A DNA stretch of 10,794 nucleotides, from contig JAFYKU010000003.1 of assembly GCA_017537405.1 (NCBI GenBank), positions 1 to 10,794 on the forward strand, written 5' to 3'. Source of the stretch: Clostridia bacterium. GTDB taxonomy: Bacteria > Bacillota > Clostridia > Christensenellales > UBA1242. The notes under the pieces were generated by a model, which saw only the letters and a program-made list of their open reading frames with translations, made no database searches and was not told where the DNA came from. Positions within the stretch are counted from its first letter, which is position 1, and each line of letters starts with the position of its first letter. Both the position numbers and the translations under genes were made by a program. Below are positions 1-5,465 of this stretch, one piece after another.

Positions 1-2
1 CC

Positions 3-548
3 ATACCACGCGTCTTGGACAGTGCCATGGTAGTCACCCAAGACGCTCAACTGCAAATTAGCGCCGGCACCATTCCACCGACCGCAGTTGCACCTTACAC
101 GGTTAACCGCATTCAAGCCGTTGCCACCGAAACCCAAATGACAAACCTAGTGATTACCCCACTCAACGACAACAGCCATTGTTCACGCATTACGGCAACG
201 ATAACCATTCCCCTTACAGTAAGTCTAACCGATGCCAATGGTCTCCAATTTGAAACTAACACCAGTGTTACTAAAAATATTAATGTGGTCCTATTTATTC
301 CCGATGACACCGCTTTCCCATACAGTTTCACGGCCGAAGGCGCCTTTGGTTACGACAGCGCAACAGTGGCAGACGGAACTTTAACCATCACTTGCGCCGT
401 GACCAAAATTTTAGTTCGCGTGACTGCAACCACCGACTTACTCATTCCTACCTACGGTTATGCCCCCATGCAGCCATCGAACACAGCGACCAGTAACAGT
501 CAAAACTTTCTCAATCAACCCTTGTTCCCCCAAGGCAGAGTTTATTAA
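3..548 (+). CDS. Conserved hypothetical beta-rich protein, 5' end outside window
   Basis: The reading frame is open from the first complete codon at position 3, so the gene very likely starts upstream and the TTG at 15 and ATG at 27 are probably internal; 181 residues are visible. The protein is rich in Thr, Val, Ile and Asn with alternating polar and hydrophobic residues, as expected for beta-sheet, and contains stretches such as NLVITPL, VVLFIPDD and LLIPTYGYAPMQP. These resemble, from memory, an unnamed family of clostridial proteins of about 200-250 residues sometimes discussed as coat-like; I cannot name a domain. No transmembrane segment or catalytic motif is seen. The stop is followed 18 nt later by the Cys/Tyr-rich gene, which suggests co-transcription. 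Function is unknown; a spore or cell-envelope role is inference only. Confidence 0.75.
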   Translation: MPRVLDSAMVVTQDAQLQISAGTIPPTAVAPYTVNRIQAVATETQMTNLVITPLNDNSHCSRITATITIPLTVSLTDANGLQFETNTSVTKNINVVLFIPDDTAFPYSFTAEGAFGYDSATVADGTLTITCAVTKILVRVTATTDLLIPTYGYAPMQPSNTATSNSQNFLNQPLFPQGRVY

Positions 549-566
549 TTTAAAAAGGAGTCAAAC

Positions 567-962
567 ATGAATTTATCTAAAAATCTTATTGTGGCGTTAC
601 TTGGCTTAGGCTGCTACGCCCGCAGCAACAGCATTAACTTAGCCAACAACACTACCATCTTATTAATCATCTTGGCATTATTGGCAAAACAAAGCAACGA
701 AGACACTAACATCGAAATTGCGAATACGCGTAATACCAATATCTGCGCACGCAATAATGACTGCGCCACCCGTGTCGTCTATCCCGAAGCATATACATAC
801 ACCGACAACTGCTACACAGCACCACGCAACGGTTGTTATTACACAACTCCAATCATTCCCTACCAAACAAATATTCCTTACTGCACCCCGTGTAACACTT
901 CATGGAACTACCCTCATTGTTTTGGAAACTATACATCCCCTTGTCAGCACATTTTGTATTAA
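567..962 (+). CDS. Small Cys/Tyr-rich protein with N-terminal hydrophobic segments
   Basis: The start ATG is preceded by a clear ribosome binding site (AAGGAG, 555-560, 6 nt spacing). The 131-residue product has two short hydrophobic stretches (about residues 6-15 and 30-40) and then a polar C-terminal half very rich in Tyr, Asn, Thr and Pro. It has nine cysteines (16, 60, 66, 82, 90, 106, 109, 118, 126), including a CTPC pair, and at least eleven tyrosines after residue 70. I recognise no named family. Cys- and Tyr-rich composition is typical of cross-linked coat or surface proteins, and the gene directly follows the beta-rich hypothetical gene, so a shared envelope or spore-coat role is plausible but unproven. 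A hairpin terminator lies just downstream. Another open frame (718-972) overlaps it but has no ribosome binding site. Confidence 0.75.
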   Translation: MNLSKNLIVALLGLGCYARSNSINLANNTTILLIILALLAKQSNEDTNIEIANTRNTNICARNNDCATRVVYPEAYTYTDNCYTAPRNGCYYTTPIIPYQTNIPYCTPCNTSWNYPHCFGNYTSPCQHILY

Positions 963-977
963 CTTTACATAAATCAA

Positions 978-1008
978 AAAAACTGGAATCATTCGTATTC
1001 CAGTTTTT
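978..1008. terminator. Bidirectional hairpin terminator between convergent genes
   Basis: A perfect 12-bp stem (978-989 pairs with 997-1008, core ACTGGAAT/ATTCCAGT) closes a 7-nt loop. Its arms begin and end in runs of A and T, so a U-tract follows the stem on both strands. It sits between the Cys/Tyr-rich gene (+) and the zinc-ribbon gene (-) and probably serves both. Confidence 0.85.
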
Positions 1009-1067
1009 ATATTTCTTTTAATATTTGCTTAACGAACTGGATTCACTTCCAATTCTTTTTGTTTTCA

Positions 1068-1382
1068 TTATTCCTTAAAGTAACCAATATTCGATGCTTT
1101 GTTTTCATCGAATGTAAAATTACAAATCGAAGCAACTAACGCATAAATTCCAAAAGTTATGATTGATAAAAAGAAATAAGCACAAGTTCGGGATTTCCAA
1201 CCAGTCGGTTTCAAACTAGTATGATTAATAATCAAACTACCGATAAATCCTAAAAAGAAAGTCAACAAGAAACGAATAATCTTATTATTATCCGCGCCTG
1301 CAGCTTCCTTCACACGACAACCGCAGTTTACACAAATTTCTGCTTCGTCATTAATTTCTTTCCCACAATGAGAACAATACAT
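1068..1382 (-). CDS. Zinc-ribbon membrane protein
   Basis: The 104-residue protein begins with a zinc-ribbon knuckle, MYCSHCGKEI followed by CVNCGC, giving metal-ligand cysteines C3, C6, C17 and C20. Two hydrophobic segments follow (about residues 36-53 and 66-87), separated by a short basic loop around TGWKSR. This layout, a cytoplasmic zinc ribbon followed by a small two-helix membrane domain, is common in Bacillota; the membrane part recalls TM2-type domains but is too divergent for me to assign. No function is established. The start is supported by AAAGGAGG 8 nt upstream, and a TTGACA/CATACT promoter lies 28-56 nt upstream of the ATG. It is a single-gene unit sharing its terminator with the convergent gene. 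Confidence 0.85.
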   Translation of the reverse strand: MYCSHCGKEINDEAEICVNCGCRVKEAAGADNNKIIRFLLTFFLGFIGSLIINHTSLKPTGWKSRTCAYFFLSIITFGIYALVASICNFTFDENKASNIGYFKE

Positions 1383-1409
1383 ATTTTTTCCTCCTTTGTA
1401 TCTATGTAA

Positions 1410-1438
1410 AGTATGCGGTACGCATCAGACGCTGTCAA
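1410..1438 (-). promoter_or_regulatory. Promoter of the zinc-ribbon gene, with overlapping palindrome
   Basis: On the minus strand TTGACA (1438-1433) and CATACT (1415-1410) are spaced 17 bp, a good sigma-A-type match, leaving a leader of about 20 nt that contains the ribosome binding site. A palindrome ATGCG-GTA-CGCAT (1413-1425) overlaps the -10 box and spacer, a position where a repressor could act; the operator role is inference. Confidence 0.7.
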
Positions 1439-1489
1439 CTAATTAACCAACAAAACCTTGCCATCATGATTAACCCCCAAAATAATCTC

Positions 1490-1518
1490 TTGCAAAAATA
1501 AAACAAGCGTGTTAAAAT
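1490..1518 (+). promoter_or_regulatory. Promoter of tRNA-Glu
   Basis: TTGCAA (1490-1495) and TAAAAT (1513-1518) are separated by 17 bp. The -10 box ends 9 nt before the first base of the mature tRNA, so the primary transcript would start only a few nucleotides upstream of the tRNA. Confidence 0.75.
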
Positions 1519-1527
1519 ACAATGTTT

Positions 1528-1602
1528 GGTCCCGTGGTCAAGCGGTTAAGACACCGCCCTTTCACGGCGGTATCAGGGGTTCGATTCCCCTCGGGACTAC
1601 CA
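1528..1602 (+). tRNA. tRNA-Glu (anticodon TTC), CCA encoded
   Basis: A full cloverleaf can be drawn. The acceptor stem is GGTCCCG/CGGGACT with a G1-U72 wobble at the end. The anticodon stem is CCGCC/GGCGG (1554-1558 with 1566-1570) with loop CTTTCAC and anticodon TTC at 1561-1563, which decodes GAA/GAG. The T arm is AGGGG-TTCGATT-CCCCT. The discriminator is A (1599) and CCA is encoded (1600-1602). It is a single-tRNA unit with its own promoter and terminator. Confidence 0.97.
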
Positions 1603-1622
1603 AAATTTTTATTATTAAATAG

Positions 1623-1653
1623 AAAATGGCATTACAAAATAGTGCCATTTTTT
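1623..1653 (+). terminator. Terminator of tRNA-Glu
   Basis: A 9-bp stem (1623-1631 with 1643-1651, core ATGGCA/TGCCAT) with an 11-nt loop is followed by a T run through 1653. It lies 20 nt after the tRNA CCA end. Confidence 0.8.
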
Positions 1654-1671
1654 ATAAAAACTTAATCAACA

Positions 1672-1706
1672 AAAAAGACTCCAATGCTAAATCGGAGCCT
1701 TTTTAT
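1672..1706 (-). terminator. Imperfect hairpin terminator
   Basis: CTCC/GGAG arms, one A-C mismatch, then G-C and a run of A-T pairs give a hairpin flanked by A and T runs. On the minus strand it ends in a T tract and lies 10 nt after the stop codon of a minus-strand coding remnant (1716-1772). No other terminator is evident behind the histidine phosphatase gene, so this one may now serve that gene. It could also back up the tRNA terminator on the plus strand. Confidence 0.55.
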
Positions 1707-1715
1707 AAACTTTAA

Positions 1716-1772
1716 TTACATTGACTTTTCGTCTTGCGCTTGCATTTCTTTTTCAAGCTTTTTGGAAAGTTT
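1716..1772 (-). pseudogene. Remnant: C-terminal tail of a lost minus-strand gene
   Basis: Reading the minus strand to a TAA at 1718-1716 gives a highly charged tail, PKLSKKLEKEMQAQDEKSM, typical of a protein C-terminus and placed just before a terminator on the same strand. The frame is closed by a TAG immediately upstream, and no ribosome binding site or start precedes it. I read it as the 3' stub of a deleted gene. With under 20 codons this could be chance, hence the low confidence. Confidence 0.3.
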
Positions 1773-1962
1773 TGGCTATGATAACGGAATGGTTGACTTG
1801 CTTAAAGGAGTATCTAACAAACCGGATAAAGACTATCATTTTATTGAACATTACCTAGCCAAAGACGGCGACCAAATTCCGCCAAGAACTTTTTAACAGC
1901 ATGATGCTTACCCAAAAGAAGAAAGACCACCTGCTTACAGAAGTTTTAAACGAAAAAGATTA
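1773..1962 (+). pseudogene. Frameshifted 3' fragment of an unidentified plus-strand gene
   Basis: One plus-strand frame reads GYDNGMVDLLKGVSNKPD then KDYHFIEHYLAKDG up to about 1872. The +1 frame continues KFRQELFNSMMLTQ then KKKDHLLTEVLNEKD to a TAA at 1960-1962. Joining the two by a single frameshift near 1861-1880 gives one protein-like, charged C-terminal sequence of about 60 residues. There is no start signal, and the first frame runs upstream into sequence shared with the minus-strand remnant. No family is recognised. It is best described as a decayed gene fragment next to the tRNA. This and the neighbouring remnant account for most of the 310 bp between the tRNA terminator and the histidine phosphatase gene. 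Confidence 0.4.
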
Positions 1963-1963
1963 A

Positions 1964-2503
1964 CTAAAATCCAACTGGTTTGATATTATTATCAATGGTT
2001 AAAAACTCACAGTTTTTTAATTTGTATTGACTAAAATCATTGCCTTGCGGAAGCCCATAAAAATATACTTGTGACCACATCGCTGTACCAGCGTGTGTTA
2101 CCACTAAAATATTTTGGTGCGAATACTTGGTTAAAACTTCATTCCAAAATGAATCTAAACGCTTTTGTAAAACTGGCAAAGTTTCAATATTAAAACGATT
2201 TTCGTTTGGGTCATTAAAATTCACACCTTGTTCGCGCCAATCTGTTCGCCCCGACAACTCACCATTACTGCGTTCAATGATACGGTCGTCAACAATGATT
2301 TCGCCTTTGTAAATTGTTTTTGCGGTTTTGATTGCTCTCTGCAAAGGACTAGCAAAACAAATATCAAATTTAACATCTGCCAATTTTTGAGCAAGTTCTT
2401 CGGCTTGCTGCAATCCTGTTTCGTTTAATTCAATATCCGCCCAACCTTGACATTTACCTAATAAATTCCAATCCGTTTGCCCGTGCCGAACAATGTAAAT
2501 CAT
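1964..2503 (-). CDS. Histidine phosphatase family protein (phosphoglycerate mutase-like)
   Basis: The 179-residue protein has the branch signature IVRHGQT at residues 4-10; H7 is the phosphate-accepting histidine and R6 its phosphate-binding partner. R56 (SPLQRA), E77 (ERSNGE) and H137 (VVTHAGT) complete the expected active site, so the enzyme should be active. Length fits the short GpmB/CobC-like branch of 2,3-bisphosphoglycerate-independent-of-name phosphatases; the substrate cannot be read from sequence, and alpha-ribazole phosphate, sugar phosphates or nucleotides are all possible. The start is fixed by AAGGAGG about 8 nt upstream. The gene follows the DUF4272 gene after a 69-nt gap with two palindromes. 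No cobalamin or glycolytic genes are adjacent to suggest a role. Confidence 0.93.
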   Translation of the reverse strand: MIYIVRHGQTDWNLLGKCQGWADIELNETGLQQAEELAQKLADVKFDICFASPLQRAIKTAKTIYKGEIIVDDRIIERSNGELSGRTDWREQGVNFNDPNENRFNIETLPVLQKRLDSFWNEVLTKYSHQNILVVTHAGTAMWSQVYFYGLPQGNDFSQYKLKNCEFLTIDNNIKPVGF

Positions 2504-2532
2504 TTTTTTCCTCCTTTTGCTTCAATTTATGG

Positions 2533-2546
2533 GACAAGTATTTGTC
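2533..2546. promoter_or_regulatory. Palindrome GACAAGTATTTGTC, candidate operator
   Basis: Arms GACAA and TTGTC flank a 4-bp centre, 30 bp upstream of the histidine phosphatase start. On the minus strand a weak -10-like CATAAA (2531-2526) directly follows it, so the palindrome would lie in the promoter spacer. It matches no regulator site I recognise; the operator role is inference. Confidence 0.35.
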
Positions 2547-2549
2547 ACC

Positions 2550-2570
2550 GCTAATAAAAATTTTATCAGC
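2550..2570. repeat. 21-bp AT-rich inverted repeat after the DUF4272 stop
   Basis: GCTAATAAAA and TTTTATCAGC style arms pair over 10 bp (one G-T on the transcribed strand) about a single central base. It lies 2 bp after the DUF4272 stop. It lacks a loop and a downstream U tract, so it is not a canonical terminator, though a shorter GCTGATA/TATTAGC hairpin might slow transcription. Confidence 0.4.
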
Positions 2571-2572
2571 CT

Positions 2573-3271
2573 TTAAGTATCGAGCGAAATATCAAACCAA
2601 TCGTCTTCTTCACTAACCAACCATTCCAAGCCCCTTCTGCGCTCCCAAACAACATCACTATCTAACTTACCTGTTCTGCGTGCGGGATTGATTGTTTTAT
2701 CAACACATGCCCAATGATAATTATAAAACAAATCCAACATATCTAAAATTTCTTCAATATTTCTTAATTTACATTTGCGCTTAAATGCTTCATAGTTTTC
2801 TGCATTCACAAGAAAACCAGCGACCTTGTTTGCATCGCAAACACCAAATGGCAAATCTAACGCCTTGTCTTTAATGAGACCCAAAGCCCAAAACAACGAC
2901 CAACAAATTTCGTTTTGCCATGTCGTATTCAAAATAACTTTACTATCATACTTGCCATCAAGTAATTGCTTTTCTAAACCATTCAAATAATCACGACATT
3001 CATATTTGTCGAGTAATTTTAAAATCCTGTCTTTATATTTTTCAAAGTCACCACCATTATTTAAAACCATCGCTAACTGAACTACAATTATTGAAGCAAT
3101 CGCTTTTTTACAAATGACATCAAGACTTTTTAATTTTACATCTAGCGAATCCACCATTGGCAACCATTGATGATGGTCAACTTTCAATTTTTTCATCTTT
3201 TTAAAAGTTGCAACTCTTCTTTTTAAGAGTATGAGCTTAAGATTTGCAACTTGCGCAGCTTCATTTGTCAT
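2573..3271 (-). CDS. DUF4272 domain-containing protein
   Basis: The 232-residue protein matches the DUF4272 pattern: an N-terminal basic helix, then DHHQWLPMV and LKSLDVICKKAIA (about residues 32-62), a central WSLFWALGLI, LPFGVCDANK, then LRNIEEILDMLDLFYNYHWA and a C-terminus with VVWERRRGLEWL and DWFDISLDT. The final acidic tail and the YxYHWA block are characteristic. The family is widespread in Bacillota, soluble, and of unknown function. The ATG at 3271 has only a weak AGG before it; a TTGACA (3309-3304) with a poor -10 (TACCCT, 3286-3281) would start transcription a few nt upstream of the ATG. The gene begins 42 bp after proS on the same strand and may be partly read through from it. 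Confidence 0.88.
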   Translation of the reverse strand: MTNEAAQVANLKLILLKRRVATFKKMKKLKVDHHQWLPMVDSLDVKLKSLDVICKKAIASIIVVQLAMVLNNGGDFEKYKDRILKLLDKYECRDYLNGLEKQLLDGKYDSKVILNTTWQNEICWSLFWALGLIKDKALDLPFGVCDANKVAGFLVNAENYEAFKRKCKLRNIEEILDMLDLFYNYHWACVDKTINPARRTGKLDSDVVWERRRGLEWLVSEEDDWFDISLDT

Positions 3272-3313
3272 ACCTAAAATAGGGTAAGCTTTTCTATTCT
3301 ATCTGTCAAATAA

Positions 3314-4609
3314 CTATCTACTACCACACAAACTTTTACAGTAGTCAACAAACTGGTCAAGTGCTACCGCAGTCTTTTCACCGGTACGGTTATCTTCAAC
3401 TTCAACCAACCCCTCATCTAAACTATTACCCAAAACCACTGTATATGGAGTCCCCGTGATTTTACTATCTTTAATTTTCACACCAATCGAAATATCTGCC
3501 CTGTCATCATAAAGCACCGGTACTTTATCTGTTTGTAAAGCTTGGTAAATTTTGTTAGCCAATTCCGCCTTAGCTGCATCATCAAACTTAGGAATTATAT
3601 ACAACGGATACGGAGCCACGCTGGCTGGTAAAGCAATCCCCGCAAACTTGCCATTATTCATGACAAGACTACTCTCGTAAAGCATTGCGACCGTACGACT
3701 CACGCCGATACCATAACATCCCATCACATAAGGCTTTTGTATACCTTGTTCATCAACATAAGTTGCATTCATTGCTTGTGAATACTTTTCACCTAACTGA
3801 AAAATATGCCCCAACTCAACGGCTTTTCTGGTAACCAACGCCGTCGTATCTGTAATACCATAAACTTCTTTTAAATAAGTCGCATAATCTGGCTTTTCCA
3901 ATAATTCCGCGTTGAACGCCTTGCCTGTTTTGGTATCGAACAAAATATTATCTTCACCAATTGCCGACAAACACATAAATTCTTCGGATTTATTGCCACC
4001 AATGTCACCACTATCGGCTCCGACAGGTTGCACATTTAAACCTAGCCTTTGGAAAATTTCTAAATATGCCTGTTTGATGTTTTCGTATTCACAATTCAAA
4101 TCATTTTCATCTTTACCAAAACTATAAGCGTCCATCATGTCAAAAGATTTACCACGCAATAAATAACCACGCGTCCTGATTTCATTGCGGAACTTCAAAC
4201 CAATTTGAAAATATGTGGCTGGCAATTGTTTATACGAAGTCAAGCGCGTCCGTGCATAATTAACGACTGCTTCTTCCGCAGTTGGCGCCAAACAATAATT
4301 GGCTTTATCCGTTTTCACACGAAACATGACACCATCTTTCACATATTTGTCCAAACGACCGGATTCCTGCCATAAAGCTTCCGTCTGTAAAACCGGCAAC
4401 GATAATTCTGAACAACCATATTTCGTCAAAACTTCACTAATGATTTTTTCTACACTCTTTTTTACCAAAAACGGAATGTGACCATACGCATAAATCCCAC
4501 TACTAAATTGGTCAATTTGCCCAGTCTTCAATAACATATCTTGCACCGGAAATAATGGATCCAATTCTTTTATCCTTGTCGAAATCAAACCAATTTGTGA
4601 AACTTTCAT
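3314..4609 (-). CDS. proS: Prolyl-tRNA synthetase, short form lacking the INS editing domain
   Basis: This class II synthetase charges tRNA(Pro) with proline. In the 431 residues I see the proline-pocket motif PTAEEA (109-114), motif 2 with FRNE (140-143) leading to RGKSFDMMDAYSF, the ADSGDIGGNKSEEF block (198-211), motif 3 GCYGIGVSR (297-305) and a C-terminal anticodon-binding domain (about 335-425). Standard bacterial ProRS is about 565-570 residues with a 180-residue insertion (INS) between motifs 2 and 3 that clears Ala-tRNA(Pro); here only about 50 residues separate SEEF from VELGHIF, so INS is absent. This resembles the short alphaproteobacterial and mitochondrial form. Editing may fall to a free-standing YbaK/ProXp-like protein elsewhere. 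The start has AAGGAG 7 nt upstream and a near-consensus promoter. It is a stand-alone transcription unit on available evidence. Confidence 0.96.
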   Translation of the reverse strand: MKVSQIGLISTRIKELDPLFPVQDMLLKTGQIDQFSSGIYAYGHIPFLVKKSVEKIISEVLTKYGCSELSLPVLQTEALWQESGRLDKYVKDGVMFRVKTDKANYCLAPTAEEAVVNYARTRLTSYKQLPATYFQIGLKFRNEIRTRGYLLRGKSFDMMDAYSFGKDENDLNCEYENIKQAYLEIFQRLGLNVQPVGADSGDIGGNKSEEFMCLSAIGEDNILFDTKTGKAFNAELLEKPDYATYLKEVYGITDTTALVTRKAVELGHIFQLGEKYSQAMNATYVDEQGIQKPYVMGCYGIGVSRTVAMLYESSLVMNNGKFAGIALPASVAPYPLYIIPKFDDAAKAELANKIYQALQTDKVPVLYDDRADISIGVKIKDSKITGTPYTVVLGNSLDEGLVEVEDNRTGEKTAVALDQFVDYCKSLCGSR

Positions 4610-4643
4610 AAATTCTCCTTAGCTACTTAGCCTTTATTTATGC

Positions 4644-4672
4644 ATTATGCCATGACTACATCAATCGGTCAA
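4644..4672 (-). promoter_or_regulatory. Promoter of proS
   Basis: On the minus strand TTGACC (4672-4667) and CATAAT (4649-4644) are spaced exactly 17 bp, each one base off consensus. The leader is about 28 nt and carries AAGGAG. The -35 box lies 7 bp past the thioesterase stop codon; I see no terminator between the two genes and no T-box-like leader. Confidence 0.8.
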
Positions 4673-4678
4673 TGATAC

Positions 4679-5398
4679 TTACCAACGCAAAGCACAACGC
4701 AAAACATCTTGCTCATCTTTTTTTATTGTAAATAAGCGTTCGTTACCTAAACGATTCTCACGATATATCGCCAAATTATCACCTAAAAATGATTGACTCA
4801 CATAAGCAACTTGTAATTCGCGTGGCACAATCCCTCCACGCCATTCGTCCAAACTAAAAGTGTTCAAAAGCAAACGAATGTATTCCACATTGTTGGTATG
4901 CCCCGCATAATCAATGTTACTGGTACGCACCGTAACATTTTCCACCAATTCCCCTGCAACCTCAAAAGGCTCCCACTCCATTGGGGATAAAGCCGGTACA
5001 GCTACAACCTTGTCACCAATGCCCACTGCATCTAAACGGCGAATGCGTCCGCTTTCCACATCAACAGCACAAACCTCAGTGCGCCCATACATTGCAATTT
5101 CACCTTGCGTATTCTTCACGCAGACATCAACACATAAACGCGCCATAGACTTTGTGGACACAAAACATGAAACTGTTACTTTATCATTCCAACAAATCGG
5201 TTTCAAAAACTGTACATGATTTTTAGAAAACACCACCACAGCATTATATTCACGGCGCATTTTAAAGCCGTTAATTTCCATTTTATCCATTGTCGCAGTA
5301 ACAAAATCTTCCATCAAAGTCAAAGCGCCTAAGATAGATAAACGCCCATTGGGGTCACACATCCCCGCCCCAATCACTTGTTCTAAAGTTAATATCAT
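4679..5398 (-). CDS. Acyl-ACP thioesterase (FatA/FatB-like, double hotdog)
   Basis: The 239-residue protein has two hotdog domains. The first (about 1-130) contains DPNGRLSILGALTLMEDF and a beta-rich core. The second (about 150-239) carries SNIDYAGHTNNVEYIRLLL; D163, H167 and N169/N170 sit at the catalytic region of the plant-type acyl-ACP thioesterase family. The enzyme should release free fatty acids from acyl-ACP. Chain-length preference cannot be read. No lipid genes are adjacent. There is no Shine-Dalgarno sequence before the ATG; instead a TAAAAT -10 box ends 6 nt upstream, so the mRNA is probably leaderless. The start is supported by the family's N-terminus beginning shortly before the DPNGR motif. 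Confidence 0.9.
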   Translation of the reverse strand: MILTLEQVIGAGMCDPNGRLSILGALTLMEDFVTATMDKMEINGFKMRREYNAVVVFSKNHVQFLKPICWNDKVTVSCFVSTKSMARLCVDVCVKNTQGEIAMYGRTEVCAVDVESGRIRRLDAVGIGDKVVAVPALSPMEWEPFEVAGELVENVTVRTSNIDYAGHTNNVEYIRLLLNTFSLDEWRGGIVPRELQVAYVSQSFLGDNLAIYRENRLGNERLFTIKKDEQDVLRCALRW

Positions 5399-5404
5399 TT
5401 TTTT

Positions 5405-5433
5405 ATTTTAACCGAAACAAAAAAAAAATCCAA
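5405..5433 (-). promoter_or_regulatory. Putative leaderless promoter of the thioesterase gene
   Basis: On the minus strand TTGGAT (5433-5428) and TAAAAT (5410-5405) are spaced 17 bp. The predicted +1, seven bases past the -10 box, falls on the A of the ATG at 5398. The -35 box lies inside the arm of the upstream mscS terminator, so termination and initiation signals overlap. Confidence 0.5.
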
Positions 5434-5461
5434 CCAATTTACCGATACTGGCTGGATTTTT
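5424..5461 (-). terminator. Terminator of mscS
   Basis: On the minus strand 13 bp pair (5461-5449 with 5436-5424, core ATCCAGCCA/TGGTTGGAT with one G-U), closing a 12-nt loop and followed by a run of ten T (5428-5419, partly in the stem). It begins 5 bp after the mscS stop codon. Confidence 0.85.
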
Positions 5462-5465
5462 GTCT

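Noticed and set aside
718..972. An 84-codon plus-strand open frame overlapping the Cys/Tyr-rich gene
   Set aside because: It has no ribosome binding site, while the overlapping frame has AAGGAG and a plausible protein composition.
1684..1896. A 70-codon plus-strand open frame as an intact small gene
   Set aside because: It has no ribosome binding site, its N-terminal half overlaps a terminator and the minus-strand remnant, and the better C-terminal reading continues in another frame. I treat it as a decayed fragment.
1528..1962. tRNA-Glu as the attachment site of an integrated element
   Set aside because: I found no second copy of the tRNA 3' end and no integrase or phage gene in the window.
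4610..4678. T-box riboswitch upstream of proS
   Set aside because: The leader from the predicted promoter is only about 30 nt, far too short for a T-box, and no T-box sequence or terminator is present.
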